Of a stretch of 64,000 bases of DNA, positions 25,501 through 37,534 are shown one piece after another. Below the pieces are notes generated by a model. The model searched no databases. It worked only from the letters and a program-made list of their open reading frames with translations, and had not been told where the DNA came from. A program made the position numbers and the translations under genes. Within the stretch, counting starts at the first letter, position 1; every line of letters begins with the position of its first letter. The stretch comes from Numida meleagris (lineage: Eukaryota > Chordata > Aves > Galliformes > Numididae). The stretch is from positions 32,692,260-32,756,259 of the forward strand of contig NC_034411.1 of the NCBI RefSeq assembly GCF_002078875.1, read 5' to 3'.

Positions 25501-28500
25501 TGAAATCTGACACGATTGTTGAGATTTGTAGGACCAATAGTAACGATTGTGCAGTGCACCAGGCTCCATCTATTAGCTCTTTATGGAATCTGAAGAACTG
25601 CCATCAGTTAAGAAGTTCATTTATTTTACTTAGTCTGTAAAGGTTAGTGCTCATAGGTTCAAATCCTCCTCATGGTCTGAGCAGGATTTGTTATGCTGTC
25701 TTTTGGGGAAAAGTTGTCTGTTGATACTGGCCAGGTACAAGGCATCCTAGCAAATGGTAGTGGGGATAAATTGCTAAGAGGGAGCTGAAAGTATGTAAGG
25801 TTTTCACTCAGCTATTTCAAGACCATGTTAACACAAACTGTTACTTGAAATATTGTGGTTCCTGTCTGATTAGTTGCCATGCTTCAGGTTTTATTTCCAT
25901 TTTACTGATAGTCACATCCTCAATGTACAAAGTGTAAACTGCAGGATGAAGGTGTAGATTCAGCCTGGGCAGAGAACTTGAAAGCTTCAATCAAAACAAA
26001 ACCATAACAAAATGAAACCAAAGCAACAACCAGAAGAAACCCTCACAAGCAATAACAACACAACAACCAAGAGCAGAAAATTTGAGAACAGCATTGATTT
26101 CAGACCTGACTGAAAATTTTGGGAGAACTATTTTCTGTAGGGCTTCTCTTATTGACCCCAAACGTTAAAACTTTCTCCAGTACAGGAACATGTTGACCGT
26201 AACTCTGATACTCCCAAAAATGTGGCACAGTCATCTGGTGTGCTCTCAAGTCCTTCTCTCTCCTAAAATAATAAGAGATATGCCAGAGTTAGGATCTATT
26301 TTCCCACCCAAATAGGTCTTCTCCAGACAAGCAGTAAATCCTACATCCTACTGACATCTCCAGATCTGGAATAAGCAAGTCCAAGGAGTTTGCAATAAAT
26401 TCATCTTTAATATGGTGAGAACCTAAAATGCAACAGGCAGGAGACAAGGTGACCATGGGACCTTTTTTTTTTTTTTCTGTTTAAGATATGATCCAGAAGC
26501 AGTAAAATGTTTTTCTTCTTTCATCTCTGTATTTGGGAGGATAGTCTCATGGACCATATTTTTAATTAGCATTTAGGCAGCTGAATGTCACTGATTTATC
26601 TGGGAATTATCTTCCTACAACCCTTCCAGAAAGTGGATTTTTAATTCAAAAACAATATAGAATATGAATGTGCTGTAATGTGTAGCCAAGAGCATTTGCC
26701 CCCATAGCACTTCTGAGTGGAAGTGCCAGGCAACTGGAGGAATGCATTCTTGCCTTTGGAAATAATAAGGACTTAAAGACCAAAAAGTATTTTCCAGTTC
26801 GCAAATGAAAGCCTTTTTTTTTTCACATAGCTCTTCATCTTCTTGTGACGGATGGCCTAGTTACAGGAACCAATTAATACATTTTTAAACTCGATTAAAT
26901 GGGTTTCCTGTTCAGGGAGTTTCAAGTGCACACTTGGTATTACATGTTCATTGCCTTTTCAGGAATGAAAGCCAATGAACAGATGTTGGGCATTCCCCAG
27001 GCAAGAAGTAGAAATATTAACTGCGTACTGAAATTTGTTTTTAAAATCTATCATTCTGTAAGAAAAACAAAAGCTCCTACTTGTAGCTAGAATCTTATGT
27101 TTTTCTTCTTTGTGCCATCTTTCACAATGGGGATTAATTAACCATTCCAGTTTTCTTATGGAGTTCTTTTTTTGTATCTTACAGTAGTTTTGTGAATAAA
27201 TGTCATAATTCTGATATTATGTACATAAAGGAACCAAGTCAAAGCATTCAAATCCAGTGGTGCTCACAGAGACAAAAGCATCAATAGACCATAAGGTGAA
27301 ACCCAGACCCTCTTTTCTGGATGATTTGTTCAGATGCAGAGCTATGACTTAATAAAAAGGCAGGGAAATAAAAGAAGATGAAAAATAGTGGTGACAGAGG
27401 GTGATTGCAAGACCTTGAGAGATAGTAGAAAAAAGTAGCCATGACATTTGCTCCCAGTAAACTGTAAATAGAGCATGAAGGACATGAAGATTCACCTTTG
27501 ATGTATATTTTAATTACTTGCTCAGTTTTAATAAAGCATGATAATTAAAATAATCAGGGAAAAATATGTGGCACTGTTTGGGTAGATGATGTGTTGTTGA
27601 GCTCTTTAGTGTTCACTGACAGAAACTATTAATAGTTGTATACATGTAATTTAACCTGAAATTAGAGGATGCTTTTGGCATGAGTAAGAAGTGCAAATTC
27701 ACTTCAGTTTTAATTGTGTTCTTTTTTTCTGCTGGGTTATCTCTGATTTTATTGTGGGCCATTAGTAAATTTTGGCCTGGAAAGCTACAAAAATAAAAGC
27801 AAAGTGCCTGAAGAAAACATCAAGAGCACTATTGAACATTTTAAAATGCGGCTTCTAAAAAGCTGCAAATAATTTCCTCTGTATTTTTTTCAGATCATAA
27901 TTGTTTATGAGTTTTTCCCAAGAGGAATAGTTTGTCTTATGTGTTTTTTTATGCTTTTTTCCTGGGATGCATAAAAAATAACAGGACAAAGTGCAACAAT
28001 CTGGAGCATGACACAGTAATTCTCATTTACGAGCTGTTTTATATCCTTCACCAGACTTTCCATGCGATGATGGACAGTTTGAATGCTGTAGGTCTGCTGT
28101 TGCTGCTCCATCATAGGAAGAAGGACAAGTTGGGTGTAGTTATAATTAAGACATTTTGAAGCATGACCTAAAAGAATAGTGAGCCATTTGGGGCCACAAA
28201 AACATCTGTTTCATCTGAAATGACAGAGTTAATTTTAATTTGCGAACATTTCAAACATTTTTCTGAAAAATAACATTTCAATTTTAGGTTACAAAGTAGG
28301 GTCTTCAAAATACTCTTTTGTCTTACTTTGACTTTTAAAAATGTTTTCTAAGAATGAAAAATAAAAAAGAATTTACAAAAGACTTCAATTTCTGCTAATC
28401 CAAATTTCCTAGTGGGGAACATGTGCTTGGGAGGTTGTTGGATGTCAGCTGATGGCTTTGAAGTCATTCTTTGTATTATATAAAATAAACACTGAGAAAA

Positions 28501-28649
28501 TCCATGGATACCATGCATTGTAGGACAGATCAGCAAAGCTCATCAGTAAAGTGAATGTGATAAGAAACTTCCACCTCTCTAACAGCTAGCTAGAAAATAA
28601 GATGGCAAGAACAATGAATGAAAGCTATATAGATGAGGTGGGCAGCTTG
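22501..28649. other. unique noncoding DNA
   Basis: No gene is supported. The longest open frame in the window lies here (23718-24116, plus, 132 codons). It opens on a TTG codon and has no recognisable domain. An A-rich CAA/AAC low-complexity tract spans about 25990-26080, and a T14 run lies at 26463-26476. An imperfect 20-base palindrome around GCTAGCTAGC lies at 23376-23395. Confidence 0.5.
25990..26080 (+). repeat. A-rich CAA/AAC low-complexity tract
   Basis: The plus strand is dominated by short A runs broken by single C or G (AAAACAAAACC, AACAACACAACAACC). It is simple-sequence DNA and not attached to a recognisable retroelement body. Confidence 0.7.
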
Positions 28650-28935
28650 GTCTTGTGAAAGACTGAAACTGAATGCAGGATGCAGAAGGATCAGCACAAT
28701 GGGAAACACCGTGTGAGCCTGAAGCTAATGGAGTTAAGTGGTATCTGCTTTAATACCCTGTACAGCTCTGGTGTCTACGCTTCCAGGAAGGCTGAGAAAG
28801 CGTTTGGGAAGAAGCACGAAGGTGCAGGAGATTAAGGAGCTCAGTATGCTCAGACTATCCTAGCTTAGGCTAGGCTGATGATTTGGTGATAGGTGTCTAA
28901 ACACTATGTGGAGACAGAAATGAAATAACATGACA
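28650..28935 (+). mobile_element. ancient CR1/L3-like LINE remnant
   Basis: The order of short matches follows the end of ORF2 in old CR1/L3-type LINEs. 'ctgtacagctctggtgtctac' (about 28758) is followed by 'aaggagctcagtatgctcagac' (about 28835), then 'ggctaggctgatgatttggtgataggtgtctaaacac' in the place of the usual 'aggctgaggggtgacttg...' block. The match is gapped, with no open frame and no 3' octamer tail, so the copy is old. The family assignment and the left boundary are uncertain. Confidence 0.55.
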
Positions 28936-31900
28936 TGCAGCCCAGGAAATGAAGACATAATAACATTCAGTGGAGAGAACTAGGAGTCGGAACAATTCAG
29001 ACCAGAATTGCCCTAGCTGAGATAGAAATTAATTCAATAAATGGTTCCATGTGATATTTCAAAGCTTCAGACACTTCCTTCCTCCAAGCTGCCTGATGCC
29101 ACAATCTGAGAGGGCAAATCCCCTTCAGTTGACTTTTTCCTCATCTGGTAATTGTTTGCTGTCACTATATCTACACAGCTTGTTCATAATTGTAGTTTGG
29201 CCTTTTATTTTAAACAGAAACAAGAACAAAGATGAGATTTCTTTATACATGAATGGAAGTCATCAAAATGTGTTCTTTGCAGTGCATGATTCATTAGAAC
29301 ACGGGAGGATTACAACTCAATTTAAAATATTTCCCTGTAAGTTGCTTTTTGAAGAAGTAGGGATTGGGAAACTACACCAGTTGTCCATTCTGATGTCTTT
29401 ATTTCTGGTTCCTCATGCTAATTAGGATTACTAGTAGATATTAAGCATTCTTGGAGAGTGCTGGAGTTGCTGCTCTGTCTGTATTGGGAGATGACCTAGC
29501 TTTTGGAAGCCCATCAGCTCTTTTTTAAATTCAAGTCATGGAGGCAAGCCTAATCGTTAAAATTTTCAGGTAGTGTATGAGTGAGACTAGGGCACAGTAC
29601 TGGAGAAATATATTGTGTGGAGTAACAGATAGCTGCCAGACTAAATTATCTTTCATGAAGTTTACCCAGGAAGGTTAGGGGAATGATAAAAATGGAGCCA
29701 ACAAGACAGAAGAGAGACACAAAGTCATTCACAGAGCCAAAATTTAAAACATGCACTGACTTCTCAAAATCAGAAGGGAATTGTGATGGAAAATTGATAT
29801 CCTCTGGGAAGGATTGTTTGTAACTTGGCATGATCTTTCAACAGTCTGTTCTCATAACACTCAGCACTGAAAACCCTCTGTTAAAACTCTTGTAGGGCAA
29901 GTTTTGTGCCATCAGAGATTTATCCCTATTCTTCCTATGTATACTTTAAACATGAATATTGTAGAAAAGAAATTAGAGTACTGTATTCTTATCAGGTAAA
30001 ATGTCTAGGCTTAAAAAACATAAGAATCTACAGAAAATAAGATGAGACATTTTTAAATAATGAGTTTATTACAATCTAAAAATTCTGGTGGCATTAAAAT
30101 CTAAACTTTATCTTTCATTTTAATTTTACGTTATTCTACTCTTCTCTGTTTTGAATCTAGATAGTAGCAGGCAAATTAAAAGAATGCATCTCACAATATT
30201 CAAATAAAGGGAATGTATCAAACATTACATTTCAATCAGTCACTGCAGTTTTCCTTTTTAATTTACTTTTTTATATTATTTAACTTACTAAGTATCCTCT
30301 GTTTCTTAATTGTCACTGGCATTGAAATTTAGCCAAAAAAAACCCCATATAACATCCTCCAAAAAGTACAGATTTTAATATATCAAGTTTTTGCTACTTC
30401 AAGATAAAAACTTTCACTGAAACTCTTTAAAATACATTTCAGTCTGATATTTTTCCCTGTATCTTTTTTTTTTATTATTCTGAATATCATTGTGTTGTTT
30501 TTACTCTCTTTCACTTAGTAGCTTCGTGCAGTCCCACAGAAGCTTTGGTGCAAAAATGGATGAAGTAATCTTTCAAGATCATCTACAAATCTATATTACT
30601 GTGAATTTCTTTTGTATTACTTGGAGGAAGGACCATAAGAATCTGTTCCCAAAATTATACTTTGTGATAGCACTGCACAACACCTATTGTAAAGATCCCA
30701 TGCTATTACTTTTTAAAGGCATCCTTCTTCTTGTAAAACAAGAATTGTGGAAAAAAAGAAATGGACTTGGGAAGATTCCCTTTATGAAAATGTCAGTGTG
30801 AAACTCCAGGCTCATTTCAGCCAAACCAGCTGTTATGCTCAGCTATTGTGGAAGAAAATAAATATATTTCATGAGGTTTTACTCTGCCTCAAATCAAGTT
30901 TGTGGGACTAGACAGCTAAGAGGATTGGGAAAGAGACATGGAAAGTTTCACTACTACCTTATTAGCTGAAATGGGTCCCGTGATGATAGCTGCAAAAATC
31001 TTATCTTTGTAGTTTTTTTGTCTCTGTGGACTTAATTGGTGGTCCCAGTAGAAAGTCCATGCTTGTGACAGGTATCATTGTAGGAAAAAATCAGATTTGG
31101 CCTCTATTATCTTGCTGACTAGTTATCCACATCCATAAATCGGGGGAATTGATTTTATTTTGTTTATTAGAAAAATCCAGGTACTTCACATTTGATGTCT
31201 GGCTGCAATTTGGCTGAATCAGTTAGGGACAAGGGTGTGAGAAGCAGCATCCCCCTTATCAGGGAGAGCAACAATGCTAGTGAAGAAATGCTGTCAATGA
31301 AGTAAATACATGCCAACAGCTACTTAAACATTATAGCAGCTACTAAGGAGCTCCTGAGATGCCTGTGAAATGGTGCTCATCTCTGTACTGTTGGTCATCC
31401 TAGGATCTGGGGCATCTTAGGTGGGGTTAAAAGGGGCCTGGCTGCTCTAAGGCAGATGGAAATGATACTTCTGATCTGGTGACAAAGATGCCTACCACAG
31501 CTCATGCTGAAATGCATAAATTGGTGGGTAGCTGAAGGAGCCCAAAAGGGAGTAGCAGGAGGAACTGGAGTGGCAAGAATGAACTGTACGGCTTGTAGAG
31601 ATGTTATGCAGTACTGGGCTGCTGGTGCTGCTGTGCCCACAGCAACTGCTCCCCATGAGTTTGGGGAACCCAAGCAGATCTTTGAATATGCTTTATTTTT
31701 TTAGGAACACTGAAAAGAATGTGAGTGTTATGACTTCTTGCTTACAGAGGAATGTACATGGATATGAAAATAAAATATTGCTTGGGGATGTGAAAAGAAA
31801 AAAAAAAAACAAAGAAAAGAAAGGCAAAAATGACAACATTGAGCATGTTGCTGTATTTTTTCCCTGTCAGGAATGGAAACCAGCAAGCTGAAAAACATGC

Positions 31901-32141
31901 AACAAAAGATGACGTACAGCGACTGAGCACTGAGGTTATATTCACTAAAATCATAGTCATCAGCTTCTTAACACAGAAACAGCTGTGCATGTGTACTGTA
32001 TACACCTATCACAGACAACCCTAGTCCACAGCAGTGATTCCCATATAGTACGTAACACAGAGAGTAAGAGAGATAAGGATACAATTTTCCCATGCTGTTG
32101 GTTTCAGGAGGCCACAATGCTCTTTTAAAATACAGAGAAGC
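28936..32141. other. unique noncoding DNA
   Basis: No gene or element is recognised. Around 31390-31700 there is a somewhat GC-richer patch open on both strands (about 66-96 codons) without a recognisable motif. An A-rich purine run lies at about 31796-31828. Confidence 0.5.
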
Positions 32142-32172
32142 AAAACAAACAAACAAACAACAACAAAAAAAC
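32142..32172 (+). repeat. (AAAC)n short tandem repeat
   Basis: A CAAACAAACAAACAA array that decays into CAACAAAAAAAC. Simple repeat. Confidence 0.9.
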
Positions 32173-32364
32173 GCATGAACTATTGTAAAAAAGTATTTCT
32201 GAACTTGCCTGTCTAGCTCTGTTGATGTTCTATTAGTTCTCTTACGTATTGCCAGACTAGATAAGAATCAAAGCCTCATGGGGAAAAAAAGTAAAAAATC
32301 AGTGTCTTCTGTTTTAGAGAGACCTGCTTCATTGTCTAGATAACAGGGCAGAATAAGTGATTTA

Positions 32365-32908
32365 TGAGGACTGCTCCAAAAGTAATGTTTCCTGTTTTAT
32401 TATGTTGGCCCATGATGTCAGAGGTAGATTGTGTGGTATGTCAGTAGAGGTTGAACCTTCCCACCAATATTCCTTTACATTTTGTTGCCGTGTGACAGAT
32501 GGCAGCAGAGGGGCAGTCTGACACAATGGCATCTGACATGGAAGTGCATATGAAGCAAAGGAGTGTCACTGAACTCCTCCATGCAGAAAAAATGGCACCC
32601 ACTGACAGCGATCGATGCTTGCTGAACATTTCTGGAGACCAAACAGTGGATGTGAGCACAGTGAGGTGGTGCATTTCAGCAATGGTGACAGCATTAGTGA
32701 GTCACCTCTACTGGTGCAGATTTTGATGAGCACAACATGCAAACTGCTGTTCATCTCTGGCAAAAATACATAGCTAATGGTGTTAATTATGTTGAAAAAT
32801 AGTGCTTCAAAGCTGAGAACTTGCTTTGTCAAAAAGTGTTATTGTGTTCTTTGATGTAGTTTCCATGGGAAAAAAAAGTAGGAGGCATTACTTTCAGAGC
32901 AACCTACA
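32365..32908 (+). mobile_element. Galluhop-type mariner, complete nonautonomous copy
   Basis: This is a 544-base mariner-family DNA transposon of the chicken Galluhop/Mariner1_GG type. The left end (TGAGGACTGCTCC then AAAAGTAATG) and the right end (complement TGTAGGTTGCTCT then GAAAGTAATG) are 23-base inverted repeats agreeing at 17 positions. TA dinucleotides flank both ends (32363-32364 and 32909-32910), the expected mariner target duplication. Internal sequence agrees with the remembered family (for example GTTGAACCTTCCCACCAATA). The length is less than half of a full mariner, so most of the transposase is absent and the copy cannot move itself. Confidence 0.93.
32499..32726 (+). pseudogene. 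mariner transposase N-terminal HTH remnant
   Basis: This is a fragment of the mariner transposase DNA-binding region. Readable residues ELLHAEKMAP...CLLNISGDQTVDVSTVR correspond to the N-terminal helix-turn-helix of mariner transposases (HTH_48 type), in which an FLHAE-like helix is followed by a YGDxTxxxSTV-like turn and helix. Substitutions have altered the first recognition helix, and the frame stops at 32724. The DDD catalytic domain is missing because of the internal deletion. The apparent start upstream at 32499 is not meaningful; the family start probably corresponds to the second in-frame methionine (MASDMEV). Confidence 0.8.
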
Positions 32909-35900
32909 TATATGATCAGACACAATGTCTTTGAATGGAAAATGTTGTGCAGCAGTTTGGGTAACTAATTTACTCCTAAACACAGTGCTCATTGATTTTA
33001 AATATTAAAAAAAAAATCAAATTCTTTTCATGAATAATTTTTGCATGGAAAAGAAAATCAATTTCTCAATTCTTGGAATATAATTCTCTTTTTTTCTTAA
33101 GTATTCTCTAAGTCAAATAATGCTTTGTGATTAGTTCACCTTTGTTCACCTTTAAAAACACTCATCTATGCAGACAGCAACCGCTCTGATTTATTTCCTT
33201 TCTAAAATTTTATTGGATAGCTTCTGGGCCTTAACTAATGTGAGAGTGATCTAGTTGACCAGACACCCATTCAACAGCCCTTAATGCTTAAGGGTGCCAC
33301 ATTATTTGTTTATTCCATATAGATTTAAAAAGTATCTCAGTTCTCTCAGGCCCTAAATCTTCATTCTAAAGGCACAGAAACACAAATCTAATTTGATTCT
33401 GTATGTAACCAGTCATCTCTACATAAATAGCTTTATATTATAAAAATGACAATCCAGGTAATAGACTGGCATCTGCCCTATTTCTGCTAAATTACAGTAA
33501 CAACAGGCTCCACTAAGGCTTCATTTTATCTCTGAGAAAACTGACCTCGGACCACTTTGTGAATTAACCCTGGACTCCAATATCCAAGCCTGTCATCCTG
33601 TCAAATTTCACTGGCCACAAATTTTCTTTAAAACCAGACTGAGTACAGATTAAAATCCCACTATACTGAACCTTCCTGAATCCTAAAATCTCTAGGTTTA
33701 AGGAATAAGATTTGGAGGAAGGTGTGGGGGGGTTATGAATGAAATTGGAAGGTGGCTCAACTCACCACACACACACACAAAAAAAGTGTTGTATTCTTAT
33801 GTAAGTCTTCTGTTTCCATGGAAACCAAAGCTAAATTGGCAAAAATGGGTTAAGCATTTTACAGTGACAGAGACTAATCGCTGCTATTTTATAACATCAT
33901 TATTGGCAGTGGAGAGAGGTCTATATTCCAAGGAAACAGGTTTGCAATGAGTCTACACCTTGGTGAAACTATCAGATAGCAAAAATGTGGCATGATAAAT
34001 TTTGACTAAATGTACAGTAAATCAATACAAACTATACAAAATCCTGAGATCTAAGAAATACTATATATGAGAGAACACTTAATCCCAAACTCAATTAATA
34101 GCAAAATCCAACCACATAGTTACTCAACTTTTCTAAATACTCAGAAAACGTTCAATTACTTGGTAAATACAGAAAAAAAATGTCTGCCCTCTTTTACAAT
34201 ATGTGCATTATTCTTAGGTGGAATTACCTCAGGGAATCTGCATCAAAAAAAATTCACAGTGTGTGTCATTATCTTGAAAAGAAGTTTTATCTCTCCTGGT
34301 TAGAAATCTAGACTTCTACCAGCTGGAAAAGTTCAGTTTCAGTGTTAATTTTCCACTAAAACACTTTCAGCACTTATTTGTTTTTGAGCAAGGTGAATCA
34401 GAGGAGAAAAATAAACCTCATTCCCTCAGAAACAATGCTTTCTGAAGCCAGCAACATCCTCAGATTTGAGGTGGGTGTTCACAACTGCTTGGAAAAGAAC
34501 AGTCATCAGCATTAGTGGATTAGTGCGGGTACTCATTAAATGGAAATCAAATGGTTTGTCTTATGGGAACCCTGGAAAAAGTTAATTGTTCAAAGACTCA
34601 GTTAAAAGTGTTGATGACCATGCCAGAGATGTTTTACTTTGAGAGTCTCACTGTGGATATCATCCCACAGTTCAAGTTACTTAAGTTACCTTTTGTCAAG
34701 GACCCTTTAATATCCTGGAAAACAGGCCATTTTGGGGAATTAACACTCAGAAATGAATGCCTATACAGGCAAGCCAACTCAGTTTCCTAAGCACTATCTC
34801 TGATCTTTTTCTGATCCTGTGCAGCCCTATAGATGCCCACAAGGTTTGGTGCATGAGTCCAATCTGACTGATACTCCCAAACTGTTCCGTGCTGGGGCTG
34901 TGTTATGCTGCCCTGCTCCTGGCTGGCCCATGGGATTTATGCTAGCACAAAGGAAGAAGGAAGAGGTAGACTGATAGGGTTAAGTGAAGTTCAAGTTGTG
35001 TGCTTTTCTCTTTTCTGCCTCAGCAAGGACTGCAGTGAGAGGCAGGCTATATGGCCATTCAGATTATTCCTATGAGAGTTCTGTTGTTGTTGTTAATACA
35101 GGAAATTGAATCAATGTATTTACCTTGATTTTTCAAAAAGCTACACTACTGGATAGTCACAGATGAACTTTGGATTAGTTCACTGTGTTTAAAATGATTA
35201 ATCGCTTCTTGGGCTGGAGAGAGAAGAGCCAGGAGGAGTCACCACCAGATCTGTGTGGACCGTGGAGAAGAGGTGGGTCCCAGCCCATGCGTCCTAGGTC
35301 CCAGCTTTGCTGGTTGTGGAGCAAGGAATGACCATATTTTGTGCCAGGACTGAACTAGGTTCCTCTAAGAACACATTAAATCAAATGAAATAGGGATGAG
35401 TGGGAAGAGGCTGGGACTTCCTCTGAGGCTTACGTATGAGTAAAAGAGATATTAACTTTTAATTCAATCTCAAGTCCGATGATTCCAGGAGAATATCTGG
35501 AGCTTTAGTTTAAAAAAGCCCAGAGTAGAACAAAACTCCTTATTCTCCTCAGTGTCAATTGTCAGTTCATAGTCCTGTGAACCTGAATGTCTGAAGCTCC
35601 CTTTTTTGTAATAGAATGAAAGGATATATCAAAATACCATTTCATCTTCACTTTTTGGAAGCTAATTCACAAAATGCTTTTATTTGAATTGTATTTTTAT
35701 TTAAATACCAACGAAAAAGATTTTTCACATTATAACTAGTTGACTAAAATATTTTAAGAGGTAATATGAAACTAAAGATATTCAAAAGTTCTATTAGAAC
35801 TTTCATCTTCGGTAACTGACATGAAGATAAAATCCCCTGAAGAAAGGAATGGGAGAGTAAAAGTGAAAATGGGTAAAGTTTATGAAAAAAAGTATTGTTA

Positions 35901-36599
35901 AATTTGGTATGAGACTGCGTATTTGGGTCAAAATGGGTCAAATGTCAAGAAGGATTTGAAGAGTAAGGTGGAGGGCAACTTTGACTTTATCCCCATTGTT
36001 CCTCAGTACAAATGCAAAAACAAAGTAGTATGGAGTGGAGAAGAGACATGGCTGGGGAATGCTATGGGAACAGTCATGCTGAATGAAAAGCAGAGAGCGT
36101 TGAAAAGAGAAAGTGCTGAAACTTTGGATATTGAAGAAAAAGATAGAAGAGTCAGGAGCCTAGAGTAACAGTTATTGGAAAATACATTTGTTGTGGGAAT
36201 AAGAGTATGAGATCAAAGCATAAGAAAATGAACTGAAACACTAGACATGCAGAGTATGTGAATGGAAAGAAGGTAAAAGTGGTAAAAGTGAGGAGCAGTA
36301 AAATAAGTCAAATGAGAAAGAGAGAGAAAGCATTCAGTAAAGAAAATGAAATTTTATTTAGTGAATTTCTAGATGGTTGTTGAGAGTAGAGATCTTCCCA
36401 AAAAGATAAAATCATTTATATAAAAGAGATGGGAAATAAAGAGGAAAAATGAAGACTGTCGTGTACAAGGACGAGTTCACTGGTCAGTATTAGGGCTGAG
36501 AGGTAAAGCAGAAAATTATCAAGGTATAAGGGGACAAAATGGGGAAAGAGGAAGAAGCCACCTGCCTGCTGCCTGTTATTGCTGTGGCCATGTCTGCCC
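32909..36599. other. unique noncoding DNA
   Basis: No gene is recognised. A short CA run ending in A7 lies at about 33765-33786 and a GTT run at about 35083-35094. From about 35930 to 36480 the plus strand is markedly purine-rich, which keeps an 81-codon frame (35923-36168) free of stops by composition alone. Confidence 0.5.
33765..33786 (+). repeat. (AC)n plus A run
   Basis: About seven AC dinucleotides followed by a run of A. Simple repeat. Confidence 0.85.
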
Positions 36600-36697
36600 C
36601 ACACTGGACCCTGAGCCACAGAAACCACCACCATCGGCCTCTGACACCATAGGCCAACATAGTAAAACAGCAGGCATTACTTTTGGAGCAGCCCTAA
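36600..36697 (-). mobile_element. Galluhop-type mariner terminus, fragment
   Basis: The minus strand starts TTAGGGCTGCTCC then AAAAGTAATGCC, the Galluhop left end, and continues with 'tatgttggcctatggtgtcagaggccgatg', which matches the first 75 or so bases of the family (compare 32365-32440). A TA dinucleotide follows the terminus at 36698-36699. Similarity becomes doubtful below about 36620 and the other end is not found, so this is a truncated copy or part of a composite element with the neighbouring hAT. Confidence 0.82.
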
Positions 36698-36699
36698 TA

Positions 36700-37534
36700 A
36701 AATATATAATATTGTTCATGTATTTAAGTAAAAAACTTATTTTAATCTTTAATATTTTTATGAACTTAAAAAAAGAGAGCAACAAAAACACAGAACTAGT
36801 GGGATATGTGACCCTGTTTTTCCGATATGAGTGCATTAGGCTGGCTCGATGGTAGTGACTGAAATTGTTACTGAGTTCTCAATGTGTTCATCAGAGATTT
36901 TTGATGAAATGTTACTCCTCCTGTTCTTCATCCTTGCAAATATTTGTTCACAAATGTACGTACTGACAAAAAGCGATGACATGAATAAGGCATGATTGTG
37001 AAGCAGGGAATGTTTTCTCTGGTACAATAAGGCTTATAAAAGTAAAGAGACATGGTCAGATTTTTCAGTTGAATGTCTGATCACAACTCTGTACATTCCT
37101 ATTCCTTTTGAAAATTCCCACGTAATGTATTTATGTTGACTGAAAATGGAGTTGCAAATATACCAAAAAAATGATGATCGAAACCTGTTCTAAAATTCCT
37201 TTATCAAAGCAAAAAGCAAGGCTTCATATTTTTTGCTGTTCACAGGGCTGCATTTAGCCACTGAATGAAAATGCATACAATTATTTGCTATAACTTGAGC
37301 TGGCACTGCACTGTGCCCTCCCCGTGTGCTGGTTGCAGCTCAGACAGCGTTAATAGCACACTGATGTTTGGCTGTTGCTGATTAATGGACGTGCTCCCAC
37401 GGCTGGGCCAGGCTGCTTGGTGGGGCAGAGCCACAGCAGCAGCGGGGGGAAGATGGCGCAGGGCAGAGGCCAGGCCGCATTGCCAGCTGGACCGGGCCGC
37501 ATGCAGCCTATGGGCCGTGGGTTGGACATGCCTG
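36700..37534 (-). mobile_element. hAT (Charlie-like) DNA transposon, deleted copy
   Basis: On the minus strand the element starts at 37534 with CAGGCATGTCCAACC, a typical Charlie-group hAT terminus, followed by a GC- and CpG-rich leader (complement of about 37310-37520). It then passes directly into the C-terminal part of a transposase (37200-36836). A full transposase needs about 1.8 kb, but only about 0.3 kb separates terminus and C-terminus, so the N-terminal and catalytic parts are deleted. The opposite terminus is not visible; a mariner end abuts at 36697. The 8-base target duplication cannot be confirmed. Confidence 0.75.
36836..37200 (-). pseudogene. hAT transposase C-terminal (dimerisation) remnant
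   Basis: The final open part (37027-36836, then TAA) contains SSLFVSTYICEQIFARMK and ISDEHIEN. These match the hAT C-terminal dimerisation signature of Charlie/ZBED-like transposases, in which an FGSTYxCEQxFSxMK helix is followed by LTDEHL. Upstream, in a different frame, FATPFSVNI...NFQKE*ECTEL*SDIQLKN corresponds to the usual PFSVDV...LQxELIELQSDxxLK block, with two in-frame stops. A frameshift near 37035 separates the two parts. The hAT catalytic residues lie further N-terminal and are absent. It is a transposon pseudogene; host domestication is not supported. Confidence 0.8.

Noticed and set aside
32441..32832. Minus-strand open frames of 77 and 88 codons
   Set aside because: They are antisense to the Galluhop mariner, whose transposase remnant reads on the plus strand.
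36836..37027. Possible domesticated ZBED-like host gene
   Set aside because: Upstream stops, a frameshift and the missing catalytic and BED-finger parts mark it as a dead transposon.
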